The notes under the pieces were generated by a model. The model searched no databases. It saw nothing but the letters and a program-made list of their open reading frames with translations, and was not told the DNA's origin. Of a stretch of 64,000 nt of DNA, positions 42,407 to 51,164 are shown piece by piece; positions within the stretch are counted from its first letter, which is position 1; each line of letters starts with the position of its first letter. The translations under genes were made by a program, and so were the position numbers. The stretch comes from Pseudarthrobacter equi (GTDB taxonomy: Bacteria; Actinomycetota; Actinomycetes; Actinomycetales; Micrococcaceae): assembly GCF_900105535.1 (NCBI RefSeq), contig NZ_LT629779.1, positions 806,001-870,000 of the forward strand. Direction: 5' to 3'.

Positions 42407-43771
42407 GTGGGTACCGCCGGCGGCCTGAACGGAAGCCTCCGGGCGGGGACGGCGGGCGCGGCGGGCCGTGATCCGGTGATCGACCTTGTCCGGTTCGCCT
42501 GCCTGGCCCTGGTGGTGGTGGGCCATTGCATGATGGTCAGCCCCGTGCTGCACGCCGACGGGACGGTGACCACGCAAAACACCCTCGCTGAGCAGCACTG
42601 GTTCGAACCCGTCATCTGGATCTTCATGGTGATGCCGCTGTTCTTCGTGACCGGCGGGATGACAGGCCTGGAGTCCTGGCGGCGGCTGTCGGCAAACGGT
42701 GGCACGGCTGCCCTGTTCATCCGGGCACGCCTGCTGCGGCTGGTCAGGCCCGCCACGGCCCTGCTGGCCGTGATGTTCCTGGGGCTCGGCGCGGCCCAAC
42801 TGCTCGGTGTGCATCCCCAGGTCATCGAGCTGATGGCAGCCGGGGCAGGAATGCCGCTGTGGTTCCTGGCCGCATACCTCGCCGCGCAGCTGAACATTCC
42901 CCTGCTTGCCGCGTTCCACGCCCGTGCCCCCTGGCGGACCTTCCTCCTGCTCACTGCGCTGGTGGTGGCCGTCGATTGCCTGCGCGGCACCCTGCCACTC
43001 CTGGCCAACATCAACCTGCTCTTCCTGTGGTGCGCCGTCCAGCAGCTGGGCTTCCTCGTCGCCGACGGCAAACTGGCAGGGCTCTCACGCTCCGGTCTGG
43101 CAGCGGTGGCCTTGGCAGCGAATGTCCTCCTGGGCGCCGTGACGGGCCTGGGGCTCTACCCCGGGAACATGCTGGTGAACCTCAACCCGCCCAACCTGGC
43201 CCTCCTGCTGCTGGGCGTGTCCCAGGCGGCCCTGATGGAGGCGGCGCGGCCGGTCCTGGCAGGGGTGGCGTCGTGGCCGTGGCTCAGCAGGGTGCTGCAG
43301 ATCGCGGGTTCCCGGTCCCTCACGGTGTACCTCTGGCACCTGCCCCTGCTGGCGGCCATGTCCGGCCTGCTGCTGCTTGCGCCCGTCCCGAAACCGGAGT
43401 CGGGAACGCCCGGGTGGTGGTGGGCGCGCGCCGTGGTCCTGCCGGCACTGCTGCTCCTGCTGCTGCCCGTCATCGCCGCCTTCGGGCGCCTCGAGGACAC
43501 CCCGACGGCGGCTCCGGGCTCCGGCACCAAGCCCGCCGCGGTGGGCGCCGCCGTCGTGGTGGTCTTCCTTCCGGTGGCGGATGCAGCGCTGGGCGGCCTC
43601 ACCCTCGCCCTGCTGGGAACCGGGGCTGCCTTCTTTGCCCTCACCCAGCTGATCCTCGGTGCGGTGCCCTGGCGGAGTCCTGTCCCTGGGCGCAAAACGG
43701 CCGCCGCTGGTACGCGCGGGCGTGCCGGGCGCAGGAGGGGGCGGAAGGGCATTGCCACGGGGGTGAAGTAG
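42407..43771 (+). CDS. integral-membrane acyltransferase (acyltransferase-3 family)
   Basis: 454 residues with about ten membrane helices. It begins GTG, then RDPVIDLVRFACLALVVVGHCMM, containing the conserved Arg and the likely catalytic His of acyltransferase-3 proteins. LFFVTGGMTG and ITVYLWHLPLL-like segments follow, and the tail is basic (RGRAGRRRGRKG). Such proteins acetylate sugars, peptidoglycan or small molecules in the membrane; the substrate is unknown. No operon partner of evident relation; the next gene starts 15 bp downstream. Confidence 0.85.
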   Translation: MGTAGGLNGSLRAGTAGAAGRDPVIDLVRFACLALVVVGHCMMVSPVLHADGTVTTQNTLAEQHWFEPVIWIFMVMPLFFVTGGMTGLESWRRLSANGGTAALFIRARLLRLVRPATALLAVMFLGLGAAQLLGVHPQVIELMAAGAGMPLWFLAAYLAAQLNIPLLAAFHARAPWRTFLLLTALVVAVDCLRGTLPLLANINLLFLWCAVQQLGFLVADGKLAGLSRSGLAAVALAANVLLGAVTGLGLYPGNMLVNLNPPNLALLLLGVSQAALMEAARPVLAGVASWPWLSRVLQIAGSRSLTVYLWHLPLLAAMSGLLLLAPVPKPESGTPGWWWARAVVLPALLLLLLPVIAAFGRLEDTPTAAPGSGTKPAAVGAAVVVVFLPVADAALGGLTLALLGTGAAFFALTQLILGAVPWRSPVPGRKTAAAGTRGRAGRRRGRKGIATGVK

Positions 43772-43786
43772 TGCCAGTGTCGAACC

Positions 43787-44116
43787 ATGACCGAGAACAC
43801 GTTGTCCACCGAGGATAGGTTCGCCCCCGATGTCACGCTGCGGCGCAACGACGCGGAGCACCGGTATGAACTGCTGGTGGGCGGCAGGCTCGCCGTGCAG
43901 TCCTTCTTCCGGGACCTGCCGGGCCACATCGACTTCACCCACACCGAGACAGGCCAGGACTTCGAAGGCCGGGGCCTCGGTAAGGTGCTGGCGCATTTCG
44001 CCCTGGACGACGTTGTGGCGACCGGCAAACGCGTCATCCCGCACTGCCCCTTCATCTCCAGCTACCTCCGCAAGCACGAAGGGTACGAGCAGTTCGTCGA
44101 CTGGCCGGAGGGATAG
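43787..44116 (+). CDS. small GNAT acetyltransferase (YjdJ-type)
   Basis: 109 residues, compact GNAT fold. The acetyl-CoA loop is DFEGRGLGKVLAHFALDD (about 58-75) and a conserved CPFISSYLRKHEGYEQFV segment follows, the signature of the short YjdJ/Gtn10-like group. Substrate unknown; short members may modify small molecules or lysines. It is probably translated with the upstream membrane acyltransferase (15-bp gap). Confidence 0.92.
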   Translation: MTENTLSTEDRFAPDVTLRRNDAEHRYELLVGGRLAVQSFFRDLPGHIDFTHTETGQDFEGRGLGKVLAHFALDDVVATGKRVIPHCPFISSYLRKHEGYEQFVDWPEG

Positions 44117-44238
44117 TGCGGCAGTTCTTCAGCTGCCGCCACGGGAGCCGCGTGGGCGGGAGCGGCCTGGGTTCGCCGTAGCGCTACAGCTGGTGGGAGC
44201 CGGTCCCGCTGCATGGCGGGACTGCGGTCATTCCTGCG

Positions 44239-44553
44239 TCAGCTGGCCAGGGCCTGGTCGCTGACCGTGGCGCTGAAGGCGGGATCGTCGAGGGTGAAGC
44301 CGCAGGCGCAGCGGTACGTGACGACGGTTTCGGCCGGTGAGGCCGGGTCGGCGGGCAGCACCCCGCTTTCGTCGACGTAAACAGGCTGCCCGACGGGCAG
44401 GTCCAGCGGATCGAGCCGCTGCATCGGCGTGCGGCAATGCATGCGCGAATTGAGGGTGACCAGGAGCCCCAGGTCCAGTGGCTGGGCTGTGCTGCCGGCT
44501 GGCTCTGTGCGTTCCCCGGACGCGGCCAGACGGTGTTCCGTTGCGGAGGTCAT
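44239..44553 (-). CDS. hypothetical protein of unknown function
   Basis: 104 residues from ATG 44553 (AAGGA upstream; a start at 44625 is possible). It has MHCRTPMQRLDPLDLP, then VVTYRCACGFTLDDPAF, so a Cys-x-Cys-Gly motif is present, plus an upstream Cys, perhaps a small metal site. No membrane segment. It reads opposite to the siderophore operon and shares its upstream region, which holds a CATG-centred motif also found before the GlsB-like gene. Function not recognised. Confidence 0.55.
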   Translation of the reverse strand: MTSATEHRLAASGERTEPAGSTAQPLDLGLLVTLNSRMHCRTPMQRLDPLDLPVGQPVYVDESGVLPADPASPAETVVTYRCACGFTLDDPAFSATVSDQALAS

Positions 44554-44885
44554 GCGATGTTCATCCTTGGGCTTCTTCACGAGGCTGCTCTTCCAGCCCC
44601 GCCGCGAACTGCTTGCGGAGGTCATTTATCCCCACAAGCAAAGCATGCTTACTAAAGGTGTGACAAGCCGGACATTCCCGTCCGCGGCCGCCCCCGCGTT
44701 GCTGGCGGGGCGTGAATTGTGCACCATGGGCCCGCTTCGGCGCCAGTCAATGACCTTCTGCACATCCTGGAAACCCTGTCATTCCGGGGCGAAAGAGAAA
44801 TAGGGCACAAAAGTTTGATTAAAAGGGCATCCTAAGTAAGGCTTACCTACGCAACGCCCCCAAATTGCTGACCGAAGGAAGACCC
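44554..44885. promoter_or_regulatory. control region between the hypothetical gene and desA
   Basis: 332 bp without a supported gene. It holds AAGCATGCTT at 44641-44650, a 10-bp palindrome followed by ACTAAA, and the iron box at 44832-44850. The rest is moderately AT-rich, consistent with divergent promoters. Confidence 0.6.
44832..44850. promoter_or_regulatory. DtxR/IdeR-type iron box upstream of desA
   Basis: CTAAGTAAGGCTTACCTAC agrees with the TTAGGTTAGGCTAACCTAA consensus at 14 of 19 positions, with the GTAAGGCTTACC core symmetric. It lies 35 bp before the desA start, so iron-loaded repressor would block siderophore synthesis. Confidence 0.78.
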
Positions 44886-46508
44886 GTGCCGCTGATGCCC
44901 CGACTCGATGAGACGCAAGTGGACCACTCCACCCGCCCCGATGTGCCCCGCCAGGACCTGGACAACACAGTTCCTCCGGGGCAGGATTTCGGCTCGCGCG
45001 TGGAACTGGCCCTCGGGGCAACCAACCACCTCTTCAATGCCCGGAACTCACCCCGGTACGTTTCGCAGGTGCTGCAGGGCGTCACTACCGTGGCAACCAA
45101 GCTGGAGCGGACCACCCGGCCGTTCACCGGCGTCGGGCCCGCGGAAATGCGGAACCGCGTAGGCGCAGTGGACCTGGACACCCCCCTGCCGGACACCGCC
45201 GCGGCGCTGCAGGAACTTGAGGACGTCTACCTGCGTGACGCCGTCTATTTCCACGATCCCAAGTACGCCGCCCACCTCAACTGCCCCGTGGTGATTCCGG
45301 CGCTGGTGGGTGAGGCCATCCTGTCCGCGGTGAACTCCTCGCTGGACACCTGGGACCAGAGCGCGGGTGCCACCATGATCGAACGGCGCCTCATCGACTG
45401 GGCCGCCGAACGGCTGCACCTGGGCGTCGCGGCGGACGGCATCTTCACGTCCGGCGGCAGCCAGTCCAACCTCCAGGCCCTGCTCATCGCACGGAACCAC
45501 GCCGTGGCTGGCCTCCGCCAGGACCCTGCACGGGCATCCCTCCGCCTCCCGGCACTGCTGGATACCCTGCGCATCTTCACGTCCGAGGACAGCCACTTCA
45601 GCGTCCAGAAGTCCGCCTCCATGCTGGGCCTCGGGTTTGACGCCGTCATCACCGTCCCGTGCTCCGCGGACCACCGGATGGACCCGGCGGCACTTGCCGC
45701 AGCCATGGCGGAAGTCCACGACGCCGGCCTGACCGCCATGGCCGTAGTGGCAACGGCCGGGACAACGGACTTCGGCGCGGTGGACCCGCTCGCAGAGCTC
45801 GCCGCCCTGGCCCGTGCTTACGGTGCCTGGTTCCACATCGACGCTGCGTACGGCGGCGGCCTGATGGTCTCCGGCCGGTACCGGCACCTGCTGGACGGCA
45901 CAGGCCTCGCGGACTCGGTCACCGTCGATTTCCACAAGACCTTTTTCCAGCCCGTCAGCTCCAGCGCCCTGCTGGTCCGGGAAGCGGCGATGCTGCGCCA
46001 CATCACCTACTACGCCGATTACCTGAACCCGGAGAGCGCCGCCCTGGCGGACATCCCCAACCAGGTGGACAAGAGCATCCAGACCACCCGCCGCTTCGAC
46101 GCCCTGAAGCTCTGGCTTACCCTGCGCATCATGGGGGCGGATGCCATCGGCGCGCTCTTCGACGAGGCCATCGACCTCGCCGCCCGCGTGGGTTCGGTCC
46201 TCGAAGCCGACCACGATTTCGAGCTTGCTGCCGCACCGCAGCTGAGCACCCTGGTGTTCCGCTACCGCCCTGTGCTGGAATCCGGTGCCCGCCTCTCCGA
46301 TGAGGACGCCGATGCCCTTAACCCCGCCATCCGGGCGGCCGTCTTCGCCTCCGGAAAAGCCGTGGTGGCCGGCACCAAGGTGGGCGGACGCCACTACCTC
46401 AAGTTCACCCTCCTCAACGCCGAGGCCACCCTCGAGGACATCACGGACATCATCACCCTCCTGCGCAGCACCGGCGCCGGACTCCTGCAGAAGGAAACCA
46501 CCGCATGA
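44886..46508 (+). CDS. desA: lysine decarboxylase of desferrioxamine synthesis (DesA)
   Basis: 540 residues from GTG 44886, preceded by GAAGGAAG; a TTG at 44865 is less likely. This PLP-dependent group II decarboxylase has FHDPKYAAHLNCPVV, FTSGGSQSNLQALLIAR, WFHIDAAYGGG and the PLP-binding Lys351 in VDFHKTFFQP. DesA makes cadaverine from lysine, the first step to desferrioxamine E/B-type siderophores. It is the first of four genes coupled by ATGA overlaps. Homologous 2,4-diaminobutyrate decarboxylases are the alternative, but the hydroxylase next door accepts a lysine-type amine. Confidence 0.93.
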   Translation: MPLMPRLDETQVDHSTRPDVPRQDLDNTVPPGQDFGSRVELALGATNHLFNARNSPRYVSQVLQGVTTVATKLERTTRPFTGVGPAEMRNRVGAVDLDTPLPDTAAALQELEDVYLRDAVYFHDPKYAAHLNCPVVIPALVGEAILSAVNSSLDTWDQSAGATMIERRLIDWAAERLHLGVAADGIFTSGGSQSNLQALLIARNHAVAGLRQDPARASLRLPALLDTLRIFTSEDSHFSVQKSASMLGLGFDAVITVPCSADHRMDPAALAAAMAEVHDAGLTAMAVVATAGTTDFGAVDPLAELAALARAYGAWFHIDAAYGGGLMVSGRYRHLLDGTGLADSVTVDFHKTFFQPVSSSALLVREAAMLRHITYYADYLNPESAALADIPNQVDKSIQTTRRFDALKLWLTLRIMGADAIGALFDEAIDLAARVGSVLEADHDFELAAAPQLSTLVFRYRPVLESGARLSDEDADALNPAIRAAVFASGKAVVAGTKVGGRHYLKFTLLNAEATLEDITDIITLLRSTGAGLLQKETTA

Positions 46509-47881
46509 GCACCCCCACCAACAGCACCATCTTCGACTTCGCCGCGATCGGCGTCGGGCCCTTCAACCTGGGCCTCGCCGCCCTCACAGAACCCGTGGAA
46601 GGCCTCAACGGCATCTTCCTCGAACAGCGCGATTCCTTCGACTGGCACCCCGGCATGATGCTCGAACCCGCACACCTGCAGGTTCCGTTCATGGCTGACC
46701 TGGTGACCATGGCTGACCCCACATCGCCCTACTCATTCCTGAACTTCCTGAAGCAGACCGGCCGGCTCTACCGCTTCTACATCAGGGAAAACTTCTACCC
46801 GCTGCGTGCCGAGTTCAACGAGTACTGCCAGTGGGTTGCCGGGCAGTTGCCGTCGGTGCGTTTCGGCACGGCAGTGCAGGAGTTGGCGTACGACGACGGC
46901 GTATACCGGCTCTCCGTATCAGGTCCGGACGGGCCGGAGGTGCTTTACGCGCGGCGGCTGGTGCTGGGCACCGGCACCTCCGCGTACGTTCCGGCGGCCG
47001 CCCAAGGCATCGTGGCGGGTGCGGCCGCCGGAAACGGGGGAGTGGCCTTCCACAACGCCGAGTACCTGGCCCGGAAAGTCGAACTGCAGCGGCAGCGCAG
47101 CATCACCATTCTGGGGAGCGGCCAAAGCGCGGCGGAGATCTATTACGAGCTGCTGCAGGAAGCGGACGCCTACGGATACCAGCTGAACTGGTTGACCCGT
47201 TCGGGCAGGTTCTTCCCGCTGGAGTACACCAAGTTGACCCTGGAGATGACCTCGCCGGAATACGTGGACTACTTCCATGGCCTCCCGCTGGAGCAGCGCG
47301 ACCACCTGAACAAAACCCAGAAGAACCTCTACAAGGGCATCAACTCGGACCTGATCGATGCCATCTACGACCTCCTCTACACCAGGAGCCTGTCCGGCAT
47401 GGTGGACACCCAGTTGCTCACCCACTCCACGCTGACGGCCGCCGAATGGGACGCGGCCGCCGGGACCCACCGGCTGCACCTGGAGCACGGCGAACAGGGC
47501 ACCTCCTACGCCCTGGACAGCGAGGCCGTGGTGCTGGCCACCGGGTACGGCTACAGCGAACCGGCGTTCCTTAACGGAGTGCAGGACCGGATCGCCCGGG
47601 ACGGTTCCGGCCGCTTCGCCGTGGACCGGAACTACAGCACCGGCGTTGAACCGGGCGAGATTTTCGTCCAGAACGCCGAACTGCACACCCACGGGTTCGT
47701 CACCCCGGACCTGGGCATGGGCGCCTACCGCAACTCCTGCATCCTCCGGGAAATGACCGGCCGCGAGATATACCCGGTGGAACGCAGCATCGCCTTCCAG
47801 CAGTTCGGGGCGCCGCTCACCGTCCCGGTCGGGCAGCCGGACCCGGCAGCGGGGAACGTATCCGTGGAGGTGCCGGCATGA
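46505..47881 (+). CDS. desB: cadaverine/lysine N-monooxygenase (DesB)
   Basis: 458 residues with the FAD-binding motif AAIGVGPFNLGLAAL near the N-terminus and the NADPH motif ITILGSGQSAAEIYYELL (about 195-215). DSFDWHPGMMLEPAHLQVPFMADL and LATGYGYSEPAFL are landmarks of siderophore N-hydroxylating flavoproteins. It would hydroxylate the amine of cadaverine before acylation. Start codon overlaps the desA stop (ATGA). Confidence 0.95.
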   Translation: MSTPTNSTIFDFAAIGVGPFNLGLAALTEPVEGLNGIFLEQRDSFDWHPGMMLEPAHLQVPFMADLVTMADPTSPYSFLNFLKQTGRLYRFYIRENFYPLRAEFNEYCQWVAGQLPSVRFGTAVQELAYDDGVYRLSVSGPDGPEVLYARRLVLGTGTSAYVPAAAQGIVAGAAAGNGGVAFHNAEYLARKVELQRQRSITILGSGQSAAEIYYELLQEADAYGYQLNWLTRSGRFFPLEYTKLTLEMTSPEYVDYFHGLPLEQRDHLNKTQKNLYKGINSDLIDAIYDLLYTRSLSGMVDTQLLTHSTLTAAEWDAAAGTHRLHLEHGEQGTSYALDSEAVVLATGYGYSEPAFLNGVQDRIARDGSGRFAVDRNYSTGVEPGEIFVQNAELHTHGFVTPDLGMGAYRNSCILREMTGREIYPVERSIAFQQFGAPLTVPVGQPDPAAGNVSVEVPA

Positions 47882-48477
47882 GGTTCACGTTCCGGTGCGT
47901 GGACCCGGTGGCGGACGCACCCCTCCTGCACAGCTGGGTCACCCAGCCGTACGCCTCGTTCTGGGGAATGCTGTCCGCCACCGAGGCCGGCGTCATTGAC
48001 GAATACGCGAAGATCCAGGCGAGCGGCCACCACCACGCCCTCCTGGGGCTCGACGGCGGGGTCCCCGCCTTCCTGATGGAGGAGTACCTTCCGGCGTCCT
48101 CACCGCTGGCCGACGCCTACCCCGTCCTTCCCGGCGACGCGGGGATGCACCTGCTGGTGGCCCCGCCGTCGGGCGTTCCGGAGCCGGGCTACACCACCGC
48201 AGTCATGGATGCCGTCCTGGCCCGGCTCTTCGCCAAGCCCGAGGTGGAGCGCATCGTGGTGGAGCCGGACGCCCGCAACACGAAAATCCACGCCCTCAAC
48301 GAGCGGTTCGGGTTCCGGCCCGCGGGCGTGGTGGGGCTGCCGGACAAGGATGCGCTGCTCAGCTTCTGCACCCGGGACGGCTACCTCGCCGCCCGCGCAA
48401 CCCTTCCCACCCTGGAACCCTCCGCCCGCATGGAATCCACCCGCCCCGAAGCCCTGCAGGGAGCCGCAGCACTATGA
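47878..48477 (+). CDS. desC: siderophore acyltransferase (DesC)
   Basis: 199 residues, GNAT fold of the IucB/RhbD type. RFTFRCVDPVADAPLLHSWV opens it, LLVAPPSGVPEPGYTTAVMDAVLARLF and VVEPDARNTKIHALNERFGFRPAG hold the CoA-binding and substrate segments. It attaches succinyl- or acetyl-CoA to N-hydroxycadaverine to make the hydroxamate. Coupled to desB by ATGA overlap. Confidence 0.94.
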   Translation: MRFTFRCVDPVADAPLLHSWVTQPYASFWGMLSATEAGVIDEYAKIQASGHHHALLGLDGGVPAFLMEEYLPASSPLADAYPVLPGDAGMHLLVAPPSGVPEPGYTTAVMDAVLARLFAKPEVERIVVEPDARNTKIHALNERFGFRPAGVVGLPDKDALLSFCTRDGYLAARATLPTLEPSARMESTRPEALQGAAAL

Positions 48478-50363
48478 CCGTCCAGCTCGAATCAACCGCC
48501 ACCGCCGCCGCAGCGCCACACCTCGAAGCGGGCCGGTGGGATGCCGCCAACCGGCACCTGCTTCGCAAGGCGCTCGCCGAGTTCTCGCACGAACGGATCC
48601 TCACACCCGAGCCCGTGCCTGGCGCCCCGGAGGCCAACACCTACCGCGTGGCCAGCGCCGACGGCACCCACGAGTACCTGTTTACCGCCAGGATCCTGGA
48701 GCTGGAGCACTGGTCCATCAGCGCCGATTCCATCCGGCACATCCAGGACGGCACCGAAGCGCCGCTGGACGTGCTGGAGTTCATCACCGTGTTCCACGAG
48801 ACCCTCGGCATCAACCTGCAGATGCTCCCGGTCTACCTGGAGGAGGTCAGCAGTACCCTGGCCAGCCATGCCTACAAGCAGTGGGCCGGCCAGCCCTCCG
48901 CCGGGGAACTGGCCGCCGGGGTGACGGGCGGGCAGGACATCGCCGCCGACTTCCAATCGATCGAGCGGAGCATGACCGAAGGCCACCCCTGCTTCGTGGC
49001 CAACAACGGCCGGCTGGGGTTCGGCGTCAGCGACTACCTGGCCTTCGCACCGGAAACCGGGGCGCCGGTGCTGCTGGAATGGATCGCCGTGCACCGCAGC
49101 CACGCCGTGGTCAGCACCAGCAGCGGGCTGGACTACGCCGCGCACCTCGACGCCGAGCTGGGACCGCTGGCCGGCAGCTTCACCAGCGAACTGCTGCTGC
49201 AGGGCCTGGACCCGGACCAGTACTTCTTCATGCCGGTCCACCCCTGGCAGTGGGAGAACAAGCTCACGGTCACCTTCGCGGCTGAAATCGCCCGGCAGCG
49301 CATCGTCTACCTGGGAACCGGAACCGATTCCTACCAGGCCCAGCAGTCCATCAGGACGTTCTTCAACACCAGCGCCCCGGCCCGGACGTACGTGAAGACC
49401 GCCATGTCCGTGCTGAACATGGGGTTCATGCGCGGCCTCTCACCCCAGTACATGAAGGCCACGCCGGCCATCAACGACTGGCTGCGGAAGCTGATCACCG
49501 CCGACTCCGCACTGCAACAGCGCGGGTTCACCATGATCGGCGAAATCGCGGCCATCGGCTACCACAACAGGACCTACGAGGCCGCGTCAGCCAGCGGTTC
49601 GCCGTACCGGAAGATGCTCTCCGCCCTGTGGCGGGAAAGTCCGCTGCCGCTTCTGGAATACGGGCAGCAACTGACCACCATGGCCGCGCTGCTGCACGTG
49701 GATTCGGCCGGAAATCCCATGGTCTCCGCCCTGATCGAGCGCTCCGGCCTGGCCCCGGAGGACTGGCTGCGCCGCTATTTCGAGGCGTACCTGGTGCCGC
49801 TGGTGCACTGCCTCTACAACTACGAGCTCGCCTTCATGCCGCACGGCGAGAACGTCATCCTGGTCCTTGAGGACGGTGTTCCGGTGCGGGCCATCATGAA
49901 GGACATCGCCGAAGAGATCGTGGTGATGGGCGACCGGCTAAAACTCCCGGAGGAGGTTTCCCGGATCCGGGCGGACATCCCCGACGGCGAAAAGGTGCTG
50001 GCCATCTTCACCGACATTTTCGACTGCATCTTCCGCTTCCTCGCGGCACTGCTCGACGACGATGGGACGCTTCCGCAGGAAACCTTCTGGCGTACCGCCG
50101 CCGACGCCGTGCGGGACTACCAGGCACAGCACCCCGGCCTGGCCGGACAGTTCGCCCGGCACAACCTGTTCGCTGCCGACTTTGAGCTGTCCTGCCTGAA
50201 CCGCCTGCAGTTGCGGAACAACCAGCAGATGCTGGACCTCACGGATCCGTCCGGAGGCCTGCAGATGGCCGGCCGCCTGGCCAACCCGCTTGCACGCTTC
50301 GCCGGTGAAACCACAGGCGAAGCCGAGGGGATGACGGAGCCAAGCAGGGGCAGCGGTGGCTAG
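48474..50363 (+). CDS. desD: NIS siderophore synthetase (DesD, IucA/IucC family)
   Basis: 629 residues, normal for NRPS-independent siderophore synthetases. It contains TEGHPCFVANNGRLGFG (the ATP-binding HP.HPG-like segment), FFMPVHPWQWENKL, YLGTGTDSYQAQQSIRTFF and the FhuF-like iron-handling C-terminus (HGENVILVLEDGVPVRAIMKDIAEE). It would join and cyclise the hydroxamate units into desferrioxamine. Last of four ATGA-coupled genes; no exporter or uptake gene for the siderophore is seen nearby. Confidence 0.95.
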   Translation: MTVQLESTATAAAAPHLEAGRWDAANRHLLRKALAEFSHERILTPEPVPGAPEANTYRVASADGTHEYLFTARILELEHWSISADSIRHIQDGTEAPLDVLEFITVFHETLGINLQMLPVYLEEVSSTLASHAYKQWAGQPSAGELAAGVTGGQDIAADFQSIERSMTEGHPCFVANNGRLGFGVSDYLAFAPETGAPVLLEWIAVHRSHAVVSTSSGLDYAAHLDAELGPLAGSFTSELLLQGLDPDQYFFMPVHPWQWENKLTVTFAAEIARQRIVYLGTGTDSYQAQQSIRTFFNTSAPARTYVKTAMSVLNMGFMRGLSPQYMKATPAINDWLRKLITADSALQQRGFTMIGEIAAIGYHNRTYEAASASGSPYRKMLSALWRESPLPLLEYGQQLTTMAALLHVDSAGNPMVSALIERSGLAPEDWLRRYFEAYLVPLVHCLYNYELAFMPHGENVILVLEDGVPVRAIMKDIAEEIVVMGDRLKLPEEVSRIRADIPDGEKVLAIFTDIFDCIFRFLAALLDDDGTLPQETFWRTAADAVRDYQAQHPGLAGQFARHNLFAADFELSCLNRLQLRNNQQMLDLTDPSGGLQMAGRLANPLARFAGETTGEAEGMTEPSRGSGG

Positions 50364-50372
50364 GCTGGCTGT

Positions 50373-51164
50373 ATGACGCAGACCACTTTACGGACCACTG
50401 CCCTGGTTACCGGCGCCAGCGCAGGACTGGGCGCCGAGTTTGCCCGCCAACTCGCTGCCGAGGGCTGCCACCTGGTGCTGGTGGCCCGCAACAGGAGCCG
50501 CCTCGAGGAAGCTGCCGCGGAGCTGGAACGGCGGTACGGAACAACCGCTGAGGTGCTCCCCGCCGACCTGACGGACGACGCCGACGTGGCCGCCGTCGTC
50601 GAACGCCTCTCCGATCCGCAGCGCCCGGTTGGCATCCTGGTCAACAACGCGGGCATCGGGCTGCTGCACAACTTCGAGGACAACCCCGTGGAGGAGGAGA
50701 AGAGGCACCTGAAGCTGCACGCCGAAACCGCCCTGGTGCTCTCGCACGCCGCGCTCAAGGGCATGCTGGACCGTGGCGAAGGCCGGATCATCAACGTGGC
50801 CAGCATCGCCGCCTTCCTTCCACGCGGAACCTACTCGGCGGCCAAGGCGTGGCTGCTGAGCTTCAGCCGCTGGGCCAACCTGGCCTACCGGACCCGCGGC
50901 ATCAAAGTGACGGCGGTGTGCCCGGGTTTTACGCACACCGAGTTCCACGACCGGATGGGGATGGACAAGTCCGTGGCACCGAAGTGGACCTGGTTGACGG
51001 CCGAGCGAGTGGTGCGGGAGGGGCTGGCGGACAACGCCAAGGGCAAAGCCGTCTCCATCCCGTCCAAGCGCTACAAGGTGGTGGCAGCCCTGGCCCGGAT
51101 CGCTCCGCCCAGGCTAATGGCGGGGCCGCCGCGCAAGCCCCAGGAGGAGCGCGGGGGAGCGTGA
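50373..51164 (+). CDS. short-chain dehydrogenase/reductase
   Basis: 263 residues, classical SDR. The NADP loop is TGASAGLG (13-20), NNAGIG follows, and the catalytic Tyr154 and Lys158 lie in YSAAK. The C-terminal part has KVTAVCPGFTHTEFHDRMGM. The substrate is unknown. It starts nine bases after the desD stop, so it may be co-transcribed with the siderophore genes, although no siderophore role is known. Its 3' end overlaps the opposite FUSC gene by 51 bp. Confidence 0.93.
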   Translation: MTQTTLRTTALVTGASAGLGAEFARQLAAEGCHLVLVARNRSRLEEAAAELERRYGTTAEVLPADLTDDADVAAVVERLSDPQRPVGILVNNAGIGLLHNFEDNPVEEEKRHLKLHAETALVLSHAALKGMLDRGEGRIINVASIAAFLPRGTYSAAKAWLLSFSRWANLAYRTRGIKVTAVCPGFTHTEFHDRMGMDKSVAPKWTWLTAERVVREGLADNAKGKAVSIPSKRYKVVAALARIAPPRLMAGPPRKPQEERGGA

